Origin: DASUZB01 sp036377075
GTDB lineage: Bacteria; Actinomycetota; CALGFH01
Length of the DNA: 13,847 nucleotides
NCBI GenBank assembly: GCA_036377075.1
Contig: DASUZB010000332.1
Location: 1-13,847, forward strand
Reading direction: 5' to 3'
Shown here: piece by piece, positions 5,058 through 11,494 of the stretch
How positions within the stretch are numbered: the stretch's first letter is position 1
Layout of the letters: each line of letters begins with the position of its first letter
Notes under the pieces: generated by a model
The model's database searches: none
Told to the model about the DNA's origin: nothing
The model's input: the letters and a program-made list of their open reading frames with translations, nothing else
Made by a program: the position numbers and the translations under genes

Positions 5058-6697
5058 CTAGAACCTGCCGCCGTGCCGGAGGCGCAGTGGCCGGCCGTCG
5101 GGGTCGATCGCGACCCGGTACAGCGGCGGCACCCAGCGGGCCTTGAGGGCCGGCGCGAGCGGCACCTGGTGCGGCAGGACGCGACCCGGCGGCCGTGGAC
5201 CCCGCTCCCCGCCGTCGTGCCAGGCCTGCAGGCGGGCGGCAGTTGCCTGCCAGACCTGGAAACCGCCGATCGGGTCGAGCAGGTCGGCGTCGTCGCCCGG
5301 CCCGCGGCCGAGGTGCTCGCGCCACAGCCGCAGCCGCAGCTCGCGGGCGAACACCCGGGCCTGGTCCCCCAGCCCTCCCGGGTCGGTCGGGTCGCGGAGG
5401 TCCGGGCGCTGGTCCACGACGGTGCAGGCGACCTCGGAGTCGTGGGTCCAGGAGCGGCGGTTGAGGTTGGCCGAGCCGACCATCGCCCAGACGTCGTCGA
5501 CCACGACCGCCTTGGCGTGCACGTAGATCGGGGTGCCGGCCTCGTTCTCGAGGTCGTAGACGGCCACCCGCCCGCCGCCCGCCTTCTGCAGGTGGTCGAT
5601 CGCGCGCCACTGTGCGGCCCGGGCGGCCCGTCCGGAGATCCGTCCGTCGCGGTCGGGATGGCGCGGCACCACGATGAGCATGCGCAGCTCGGGCGCTGCC
5701 CGCAGCGCGGTCGCCAGCGCCTCGGCGACCAGCCTGCCCCACAGGTACTGGTCCTCGATGTAGACCAGCGCCCGTGCCCGGGCCAGCGCGTTGAGGTACG
5801 CGTGGGCGATGCTGCGCTCGCCGTCCGGGGCGAACGGGGTCGCCCGGTGGCGCGCCGGGTAGGTGCGCAGCACCTGCACGACATGGGAGCCGACCGCCGG
5901 CGGTGTCGGCCGGCGCTGCAGCAGGCCGAGGTGGCGGGGCTCGTGGCTCCACCACCGCCACATCGCCCGCAGCGGGTTGCGGTGGTCCGGCGGCGTGCGG
6001 TCCTCCCAGCGCTCCTGAAAGGTCAGGTCGACGTCGAGCACGGCGGGGCCTTGCACCTCCAGCTGCAGGTCGTGCCAGGGTGGCTGGCGGCCGTAGCGGG
6101 GGTCGATGCGGACCGGGTCGTCGTCGCCGAGGTGGTCAGGGGTGTCGCGGCGGCCGCGGGACAGGTCGATCCCCCCGACGAACGCCAGGCACCGCCCCGG
6201 CCGGTCCGGTGTGTGGACCACCAGCAGCTTCTGGTGGTGGCTGCCGAAGCGACGCACCCGCTCGTCGGCCACCATCCGGCCGCCGGCCCGGTTGACCATG
6301 GCGCTCAAGACCCGGTTGGCGTCCTGGTTGAAGCGCACCAGGGCGGGGTGGGAGCGCCACAGCAGCCCTCGGACCGCCACTCCCCGGCGGGCCAGCCGAG
6401 CCAGCAGCGGGCCAAGTTCGGTGCCGGGGCCTACCAGTTGGCGGGTGGCGTCGATGCGCCAGTCGGTCAGGTACACCCAGTCGCCGGGGCCGAGGCCGGA
6501 CAGCAGCTGGTGCAGCCGCTCGAAGTAGCCGCCCCGTCGACGTGGACCTGCACCAGGTTGCCGACCGTCCAGGCCCGCCCGCCGTCGTGCCCGGCGTCGA
6601 TGGCCGTGGCCGGGTTGCCACGCTCGGCGGCGCTGAGCAGCCAGTCGGCCACGACCTCCGGCGCGGCGGTGGCGTCGGTACCGCCCCGCGCGCTCAC
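5058..6697 (-). pseudogene. Phospholipase D-family protein gene with a one-base frameshift near its 5' end
   Basis: The product belongs to the PLD superfamily (phosphodiesterases or phosphatidyl transferases acting through a covalent phospho-His). The GTG start at 6695-6697 overlaps the LURP-one stop (GTGA). The N-terminal frame gives VVADWLLSAAERGNPATAID and AWTVGNLVQVHVDG, then the family continues in another frame with YFERLHQLLSGLGPGDWVYL and TDWRID. One extra base in the G4 run (coding strand; 6532-6535) would restore about 546 aa. Two HKD-type motifs follow: GSHHQKLLVVH (restored H155, K157; His where Asp is usual, Asp three residues later) with AFVGGIDLSRG, and VHAKAVVVDDVWAMVGSANL (H394, K396, D401). 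No signal peptide is visible. If the shift is real, translation from the GTG at 6474-6476 would still give 472 aa with both HKD motifs. Confidence 0.85.
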
Positions 6698-7185
6698 CGT
6701 TGCTCGCGTTCCCGGTCCTCGGCCAGGTCGAGGGCCAGGACGCTGGCCAGGACCAGCAGGTGGTCCTCGCCCTCGGCGACGTCCACCGCGTAGGTGTCGC
6801 GCAGGCTGAACCAGCGCTTGGAGGCGGTCGCGACCGTGCGGCCGCCCCGCTCGATGGTGAACTCGTGGTCGAACAGGTTGCCGCGCACCTCCAGGTCGTC
6901 GGGGCCGGGGACGTCGACGGTGAAGCGGTCCCCGAACGGCGTGAACAGGTGCTTGCGGACCTCGGCGGCCGCCTCGCCGCCGACGGTGATCCGGTAGGTG
7001 GGCCGCAGCGCGACCAGCTTGCGGGACACCTGCGCGACCTCCCTCCCCTCGGGGTCGCGCAGGACCAGGCGGTCGTGCAGGCTCAGCACCTTGCCGTCGA
7101 CGTGCAGCACCGGCCGGCCCTGGTCGTCGGTGATGTCGGAGTCCTCGCCCAGGCGGAAGAACCGCTCGCGGATCAGGTACCTCAC
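6694..7185 (-). CDS. LURP-one-related (LOR/tubby-like fold) protein
   Basis: 163-aa protein of the LURP-one-related family, a beta-barrel fold shared with tubby C-terminal domains and phospholipid scramblases. The family start MRYLIRERFFRLGEDSDI is clear, followed by paired strands such as LHVDGKVLSLHDRLVLRD, YRITVGGEAAAEVRKHLF, RFTVDVPGPDDLEVRGN, EFTIERGGRTVATASKRW and DTYAVDVAEGEDHLLVLASV. The GTG at 7183-7185 is chosen because AGGAAGGAGG lies just before it and it matches the family N-terminus; a longer reading from 7227 starts upstream of the Shine-Dalgarno. The stop overlaps the PLD start (GTGA), implying co-translation. The biochemical role is unknown; the PLD neighbour suggests work on membrane phospholipids (inference). 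Confidence 0.9.
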   Translation of the reverse strand: MRYLIRERFFRLGEDSDITDDQGRPVLHVDGKVLSLHDRLVLRDPEGREVAQVSRKLVALRPTYRITVGGEAAAEVRKHLFTPFGDRFTVDVPGPDDLEVRGNLFDHEFTIERGGRTVATASKRWFSLRDTYAVDVAEGEDHLLVLASVLALDLAEDREREQR

Positions 7186-7190
7186 CCCGC

Positions 7191-7200
7191 CCTCCTTCCT
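7191..7200 (-). promoter_or_regulatory. Strong ribosome binding site of the LURP-one gene
   Basis: AGGAAGGAGG on the minus strand, 5 bases before the GTG at 7185. It decides the start codon in favour of 7185 over an in-frame GTG at 7227. A short inverted repeat, GACGGC (7205-7210) with GCCGTC (7215-7220) and a 4-base loop, lies just upstream in the leader. Confidence 0.7.
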
Positions 7201-7286
7201 TGACGACGGCGGTCGCCGTCCGTTCACCTGTCACGTTCCAGGATGGACATTGCCGTGGGTGTTTGCATGGCGGTTGCACCGGCACC

Positions 7287-7532
7287 GTCGAGGTGGGGGC
7301 GCTGGCGCCGGGGGTGACCGGCGCGCTCGGGCACCTGCTGGCGGTCGCGTTCACGGCCATGACCGACGGGACCTGGACCCGGCTCGAGGCGTGCCGGGAA
7401 CCGGCCTGCCGGCGGGCGTTCTACGACCACTCCAAGAACCGCTCCGGGACCTGGTGCGACATGGCCAGCTGCGGCAGCCGCGCCAAGATGCGCGCCTACC
7501 ACCGCCGCCGGCACCCGACCGCCGCGGACTAG
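7287..7532 (+). pseudogene. 5'-truncated CGNR/ABATE zinc-finger protein
   Basis: The readable part ends in the typical CGNR zinc finger: WTRLEACREPACRRAFYDHS, then KNRSGTWCDMASCGSRAK and MRAYHRRR, with four Cys as ligands. The diagnostic CGNR is CGSR here. Before it, VGALAPGVTGALGHLLAVAF resembles the linker at the end of the ABATE domain, but the rest of that domain (about 100 residues in the family) is absent. Upstream in the same frame lie only non-family residues and the antisense of the LURP-one leader. Possible starts are GTG 7293 or TTG 7200, neither with a Shine-Dalgarno. The family is thought to comprise DNA-binding stress regulators. This copy is probably a remnant, though a short stand-alone zinc-finger protein cannot be excluded. 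Its TAG overlaps the convergent ASCH gene's TAG. Confidence 0.65.
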
Positions 7533-8011
7533 TTCGGGGGCTCCGGGTCGGCCTGCCGAGGCCACACCAGCTCGAAGCGTTCGAACACCGTGAGCACCGC
7601 GTCGGAGAACGCCACGCCCAACGCCTCGCAGCGGCGGGCGAAGAACCGGCGGTGGGCGTCCAGCCAGTACGCCAAGGTCCGGTCGCCCTCGCCCTCGTCC
7701 CAGGCGAAGGCCGCGTCCACCTCCCGCAACGGCTTGACCTCCACCTGCGTGGTGCGGACCACCGCCACCGGCCGGCCGCGCCCGTCGACCACCACCGCGT
7801 ACTCGCCCTCCCGCGGGAGCGGCTCGTTCTCGCGCTCGTAGTCTGCCAGCAGCCCGGCCGTCGCCCGCTTGGGCCCGTGCACCACCAGGCCGGCGAGCTC
7901 GTCGGCCATCGCCGGGGAGTCGCCGAATGCCAACGTGCCGTGTTGGTCGGCGTCGACCCCGCCGGCTCGGCGGAACGCCTGCCACCACTCCTCCACCGCA
8001 CGCCGATCCAC
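7529..8011 (-). CDS. ASCH-domain protein
   Basis: 160-aa protein with the ASCH fold, a PUA-related beta-barrel thought to bind RNA or modified nucleosides. The central motifs are VHGPKRATAGLLADYE (44-59), GEYAVVVDGRGRPVAVVRTT (69-88), VEVKPLREVDAAFAWDEGEG (90-109) and YWLDAHRRFFARRCEALGV (114-132), all typical. The GTG at 8009-8011 is used as start because the product begins MDRRAVEEWWQAFRRAGG, the usual N-terminus, and a purine-rich GGGGGTGGTGG precedes it. The TAG stop shares the four bases CTAG with the stop of the convergent CGNR remnant. It lies 15 bases after a possible broken small gene. Some ASCH proteins hydrolyse acetylated cytidine, but that is not shown here. Confidence 0.88.
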   Translation of the reverse strand: MDRRAVEEWWQAFRRAGGVDADQHGTLAFGDSPAMADELAGLVVHGPKRATAGLLADYERENEPLPREGEYAVVVDGRGRPVAVVRTTQVEVKPLREVDAAFAWDEGEGDRTLAYWLDAHRRFFARRCEALGVAFSDAVLTVFERFELVWPRQADPEPPN

Positions 8012-8026
8012 CCACCACCCCCATCC

Positions 8027-8186
8027 TTACGGCGTCAACTGCGTCACCGGCACAACGACGTTCGAGGAACGGCTTCCCTCACCGACGAACGAGCCGTCGG
8101 GCGCCATGATGAAGTCGTCGCCGAGGTAATCGCAGGATCTCCTGCGCCTCTGCCCGTAGCTCGGGATCTCGCCGCCGCCGAATCAT
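8027..8186 (-). pseudogene. Possible small gene with frame disruption upstream of the ASCH gene
   Basis: An ATG at 8184-8186 opens MIRRRRDPELRAEAQEIL; this frame then turns into Arg-rich nonsense and stops. From about 8131 a second frame reads DYLGDDFIMAPDGSFVGEGS, then SNVVVPVTQLTP, with TAA at 8027-8029. Removing one base near 8131-8134 would join both into about 52 aa ending 15 bases before the ASCH start. The second half looks protein-like (acidic, hydrophobic, few Arg). The family was not recognised. The GGGGAGG sequence before the ATG is only 2 bases away, so initiation there is uncertain. It could instead be a chance frame in a 250-bp spacer. Confidence 0.35.
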
Positions 8187-8234
8187 CGCCTCCCCAATCA
8201 GTACCACCGCCTGAGCCCGTCCGGGATGGTCAGC

Positions 8235-8262
8235 GCGGCCTGTGCTGGCACCGGGCGGCCGC
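8235..8262 (-). terminator. Hairpin after the NmrA-like gene
   Basis: GCGGCC (8235-8240) pairs with GGCCGC (8257-8262) directly downstream of the NmrA-like stop, with a 16-base loop. There is no T-tract. It is a plausible end for the BBE/NmrA transcript. Confidence 0.4.
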
Positions 8263-9126
8263 TCAGGGTTCGAACAGGGCCGCGTGGTCGGCGAGGAACT
8301 CGGTGAGGTGGCGCGGCTGGCGGCCGGTCAGGGCGTGCACCGCGTCGGTGACCTGCGCGGCGGGGTCCTCCCGGAGCTCCGCGAACACGGTCATGATGTT
8401 GTGGGCCATCCAGTCCGGCATGCCCGTCTGGAGGAGCGCGTCGAGCGCGGCGGACTCGGGAACGGGCACGAACCGGGCCGGGCGGCCGGTCACCCTCGAG
8501 ACCTGGGCGGCGACGTCGTGGAAGGTGATCGCCTCCGGCCCGGTCAGCTCGTAGGTCTGGCCCTCGTGGCCGTCGTCGCTCAGCACGGTGGCCGCGGTGG
8601 CGGCCACGTCGAGCGGGTCGATCATCGGGACCTTCACGCCCTCGGCGGGCGCGAAGATGGCGCCGGCCGACCTGATCGTCTCGACGGAGCCGAGCAGGTT
8701 GGACATGTAGAAGCGGGGGCGAAGGACGACCCACTGGATCCCCGAGGCTTGCAGGTGCCGCTCGATCTGGGCGTGCCAGTCCCAGAAGTCGACCGGCGAC
8801 CCGAACCTGGCCCCGAGGGCCGACAACTTGACCAGGCGGCGCACGCCCGCCCGGGCGGCGGCGTCGATCACGTTGCGCTCGAACTCGACCTGCGGCGGGA
8901 GGTTGCCGCAGGCGAGGAAGAGGGCATCGACGCCGTCGAGGGCGGCTTCGATGGAAGCCGGCTTCGCGAAGTCGCCGACGGCCAGGTCGACCTCCGGGCC
9001 GAGGACGGCGGACGCCTGGTCCGCGTCCCGGACGAAGGCACGCACCGGCACGCCACGGCCTCGAAGCTCCTTGATCACCCTCGAGCCGACGTTCCCGGTC
9101 GCTCCGGTCACCAGTACGGTCGTCAT
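8263..9126 (-). CDS. NmrA-like NAD(P)-binding protein (atypical SDR)
   Basis: 287-aa Rossmann-fold protein of the atypical short-chain dehydrogenase group that includes NmrA regulators and quinone or azo reductases. The N-terminal dinucleotide motif is TVLVTGATGNVGSRV (G8, G11, G14), then VRAFVRDADQA (NADP preference suggested by Arg), DLAVGDFAKPASIEAALDGV and the conserved FYMSNLLGSVETIR. The C-terminus carries YELTGPEAITFHDVAAQVSR, the usual substrate-side helix region. There is no classical YxxxK catalytic pair, as usual for NmrA-like members. The ATG at 9124-9126 overlaps the upstream oxidoreductase stop (ATGA) and has AAGGAGC before it, so both are made together. It could be a redox-sensing protein or a reductase; the substrate is unknown. 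Confidence 0.9.
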   Translation of the reverse strand: MTTVLVTGATGNVGSRVIKELRGRGVPVRAFVRDADQASAVLGPEVDLAVGDFAKPASIEAALDGVDALFLACGNLPPQVEFERNVIDAAARAGVRRLVKLSALGARFGSPVDFWDWHAQIERHLQASGIQWVVLRPRFYMSNLLGSVETIRSAGAIFAPAEGVKVPMIDPLDVAATAATVLSDDGHEGQTYELTGPEAITFHDVAAQVSRVTGRPARFVPVPESAALDALLQTGMPDWMAHNIMTVFAELREDPAAQVTDAVHALTGRQPRHLTEFLADHAALFEP

Positions 9127-10559
9127 CGTGACTGCTCCTTGCTGGGTGGGATGTTGGCGTTCAGGCGGAAGAGGTTGGTGGGGTCGTAGCGGTCCTTCAG
9201 GGCGGTGAGCCGTTGCAGCCGCCTGCCGTAGGCGGCCTGGACCCCGGCGGCGCCCTCGTCGGAGAGGAAGTGCGCGTACACCCCGGTGGCGTGCGGGCGC
9301 AGGTCCGTCCAGCCTTGGCGGACCCAGGCGACGTGGCGCCCACTGCCGGGGTCGGGCGGTGGCCAGCCGGCGACGATGCTGAGCTCGAAGCCGTCGCCGC
9401 GCTCGCCGACCGCCGTGGCCTCGGGGTCGACCCGGCCGGCGGCGCCGCCCATGGCGAACCCGGCGACGTAGGACAGGGGCGAGGTGATGCCCTCGACCAG
9501 CCCGGTGAGCACGTCGACGACGTCGTCGGCGAGCTTCGGGACCCGCTGGGACCGCCAGTAGTAGTGCATGCCGCGCTGGTTGCCGGCGTCGACCATGGAC
9601 TGCAGGAACAGGAACGGCAGCGGCCGCACCATGTCGGCGACGGGCCGGCCGATCCGGCGCAGCGGCGCGATCGCCCGCATGCCCTCGGCCGGGTCGCCGG
9701 CCCACACCGGCACCAGCCCCAGGACCGGCTTGCCGTACTGCTCCGGGGGCACCAGCGGCCCCGGCGGCGCCAGCCGGCCGAACATCACGATGCCCAGCTC
9801 GTCGGGCGCCTGTGGGGCGAAGTCCCGGACGAAACGCAGCACCTCAGGGGCGTCGGCGATGGGCCAGAAGATCGGTCCTCCCAGCACCATCGGCCCCACC
9901 GGGTGCAGCCGGTACTCGAACGCGGTGGCGATCCCGAAGTTGCCGCCGCCGCCGCGCAACCCCCAGAACAGCTCCGGCTCGCTGGCCGCGTCCACCCGCA
10001 CCCGCTCGCCCTCGGCGGTCACCAGCTCGACCGCCAGCAGGTTGTCGACCGTCAGGCCGTGCTTGCGCATCAGGTGCCCGAGCCCACCGCCGAGGGTCAG
10101 CCCGCCGATCCCGGTGTGGCTCACGATCCCGGAAGGGGCGGCGAGCCCGAACCGCTGGGTGGCGCGGTCCAGCTCGCCCAGCAGCACCCCGCCGGCTGCG
10201 CGGGCCGTGCGCGCCTGCGGGTCGACGCGGACGGCCTTCATCAGCGACAGGTCGACCATCAGCACGCCCTCACCGACCGCGTGGCCCGCCACGGCGTGCC
10301 CGCCGCCCCGGACCGAGACGGGCAGGCCGTGCTCCCTGGCGAAGCGGACGGCCGCGGCCACGTCGTCGGCGCCGGCGCAGCGGGCGATCAGCGCCGGGTG
10401 CCGGTCGACGGCGCCGTTCCAGACCCGCCTGGCCTCGTCGTAGCCCTCCTCGCCCGGCCGCAGCAGCGCGCCACGGAAGGAGGTGCGCAGCCGTGCCAGC
10501 GCCGCGTCCTCGGGGGCGGCAGCCTGGGCCCGGCCAATCGGTGTTGCTACCTCTGTCAT
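9123..10559 (-). CDS. BBE-type FAD-linked oxidoreductase
   Basis: 478-aa flavoprotein of the berberine-bridge-enzyme-like (FAD_binding_4 plus BBE) family. The FAD domain shows PVSVRGGGHAVAGHAVG, where H88 is the expected 8-alpha-histidyl FAD attachment site, then GIGGLTLGGGLGHLMRKHGL (150-169) and ELFWGLRGGGGNFGIATAFE. The second covalent Cys of bicovalent members is replaced by Val in GIVSHTG, so FAD is probably linked once. The C-terminal BBE segment YDPTNLFRLNANIP is complete. The start is ATG 10557-10559, with AAGGGA 8 bases upstream. It is the first gene of a two-gene operon, coupled to the NmrA-like gene and divergent from the HxlR regulator. Family members oxidise alcohols, sugars or alkaloids with O2; this substrate is unknown. 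No signal peptide is seen. Confidence 0.93.
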   Translation of the reverse strand: MTEVATPIGRAQAAAPEDAALARLRTSFRGALLRPGEEGYDEARRVWNGAVDRHPALIARCAGADDVAAAVRFAREHGLPVSVRGGGHAVAGHAVGEGVLMVDLSLMKAVRVDPQARTARAAGGVLLGELDRATQRFGLAAPSGIVSHTGIGGLTLGGGLGHLMRKHGLTVDNLLAVELVTAEGERVRVDAASEPELFWGLRGGGGNFGIATAFEYRLHPVGPMVLGGPIFWPIADAPEVLRFVRDFAPQAPDELGIVMFGRLAPPGPLVPPEQYGKPVLGLVPVWAGDPAEGMRAIAPLRRIGRPVADMVRPLPFLFLQSMVDAGNQRGMHYYWRSQRVPKLADDVVDVLTGLVEGITSPLSYVAGFAMGGAAGRVDPEATAVGERGDGFELSIVAGWPPPDPGSGRHVAWVRQGWTDLRPHATGVYAHFLSDEGAAGVQAAYGRRLQRLTALKDRYDPTNLFRLNANIPPSKEQSR

Positions 10560-10575
10560 CCAAGAGATCCCTTGG
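10560..10575 (-). promoter_or_regulatory. Imperfect palindrome over the oxidoreductase ribosome binding site
   Basis: CCAAG-AGATCC-CTTGG is a 16-bp near-palindrome with 5-bp perfect arms around GATC. It abuts the oxidoreductase ATG and includes its Shine-Dalgarno. It could be an operator or a leader hairpin; the role is inferred. Confidence 0.35.
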
Positions 10576-10638
10576 TCAGCCGACGCCGGCGTTCGGCGTC
10601 CTCGCCAGGCACGCTAACCTCGGCTCCTCGGCCCGAGT

Positions 10639-10655
10639 AGTTCGAATTCCGAACT
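10639..10655 (+). promoter_or_regulatory. Inverted repeat, probable HxlR-regulator operator
   Basis: AGTTCG-AATTC-CGAACT is a perfect 6-bp inverted repeat with a 5-bp spacer, in an AT-richer patch of the divergent spacer between the HxlR gene and the BBE/NmrA operon. It lies 34 bases before the HxlR ATG. A dimeric winged-helix regulator binding here could control both directions. Binding is inferred from position and symmetry. Confidence 0.55.
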
Positions 10656-10675
10656 GGTGAGCGGCCGGGAGGAGC

Positions 10676-10682
10676 GGAAGGA
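10676..10682 (+). promoter_or_regulatory. Ribosome binding site of the HxlR-family gene
   Basis: GGAAGGA, 7 bases before the ATG at 10690. It supports this ATG over the in-frame GTG at 10657, which would add 11 charged residues and almost touch the operator-like repeat. Confidence 0.6.
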
Positions 10683-10689
10683 TCGGCCC

Positions 10690-11355
10690 ATGCGATCCCA
10701 CGACGATTACTGCCCGGTGGCCCAGTCCGTCGAGGTGCTCGGCGACCGCTGGTGCCTGCTCCTGGTCAGGGAGATGCTGCGCGGGGTCGACCGCTTCAAC
10801 GAGCTGGAACGCAGCGTCCCCGGGATCTCCCGGTCGATCCTGGCCCAGCGCCTGCGGCACCTGGAGCGCGAGGGGATCGTGGACCGGCGGGTCGGCACCG
10901 ACGGGCGCGCGACCGACTACCGGCTGACCGACGCCGGCTTGGAGCTGGGCATGGTGGTCGGAGCCCTCAACGACTGGGGCGAGCGCTGGCGCATTCCCGA
11001 CGGCGGGCCGCCCAACCTGGACGCCGACGGCCTGATGCTGTGGGTGCGGCGGCACGTGGCGCTCGACGAGCTCCCGCCACGCCGGGTGGTGATCGGCTTC
11101 CGCTTCCCGACCGACGCCAAGGCCAAGGGCAGGCGCTCCTACTGGCTGGTCCTCCGGCCAGGCGAGGTCTCCCTCTGCCCCGACCATCCCGGCTTCGAGG
11201 AGAACCTCTGGATCACCACCGAACCGCCCACCCTCTACCTCGTCTTCCTGGGCCGCATCAGCCTGTCCGCCGCCATCGACGACGACCGCATGCGCGTCGA
11301 CGGACCGCCCCGCCTCGTCCGAGCACTCCCCGGCTGGTTCCGGCTGCGCCCCTGA
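10690..11355 (+). CDS. HxlR-family transcriptional regulator with C-terminal extension
   Basis: 221-aa winged-helix regulator. Residues 1 to about 100 are the HxlR domain: DDYCPVAQSVEVLGDRWCLL (with the N-terminal Cys8 conserved in this family), LLVREMLRGVDRFNEL, the recognition region ISRSILAQRLRHLEREGIV (46-64) and the wing GTDGRATDYRLTDAG. The family is usually about 110 aa long; here a second domain of about 110 aa follows, with strands such as RRVVIGFRFPTDAK, SYWLVLRPGEVSLC and LYLVFLGRISLSAAIDDDRM. It resembles the sterol-carrier-like extension of some actinobacterial HxlR proteins, where it may sense a ligand. Cys8 is the position used for thiol sensing of quinones or electrophiles in YodB/HypR-type members. 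It is divergent from the BBE/NmrA operon, its likely target. Confidence 0.92.
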   Translation: MRSHDDYCPVAQSVEVLGDRWCLLLVREMLRGVDRFNELERSVPGISRSILAQRLRHLEREGIVDRRVGTDGRATDYRLTDAGLELGMVVGALNDWGERWRIPDGGPPNLDADGLMLWVRRHVALDELPPRRVVIGFRFPTDAKAKGRRSYWLVLRPGEVSLCPDHPGFEENLWITTEPPTLYLVFLGRISLSAAIDDDRMRVDGPPRLVRALPGWFRLRP

Positions 11356-11392
11356 GCATCGCAAGCAAGGGACCGCCCGGCCGGTTCTCCTT

Positions 11393-11413
11393 GGCCACGA
11401 TGGGACAGTGGCC
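11393..11413 (+). terminator. Weak hairpin in the HxlR-MFS spacer
   Basis: GGCCAC (11393-11398) pairs with GTGGCC (11408-11413) around a 9-base loop, 37 bases after the HxlR stop. There is no T-run. The rest of the 139-bp spacer holds a TTGACG (11460-11465) that could be a -35 for the MFS gene, but no clear -10. Confidence 0.3.
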
Positions 11414-11494
11414 TTGACCCAGCGATGGGCCGCGGGCTTGGCACCACGCCGGAATCGCCTTGACGGTCGTGGACGGCGGCTTCGAGCATGAGCC

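Noticed and set aside
4107..6809. Plus-strand open frame of 900 codons
   Set aside because: It is antisense to the reductase and PLD genes, has Arg/Pro/His/Val-rich composition and no domains. Long antisense frames are expected at this GC content.
9213..10640. Plus-strand open frame of 475 codons across the FAD oxidoreductase
   Set aside because: Antisense of a clearly coding flavoprotein gene; low-complexity composition.
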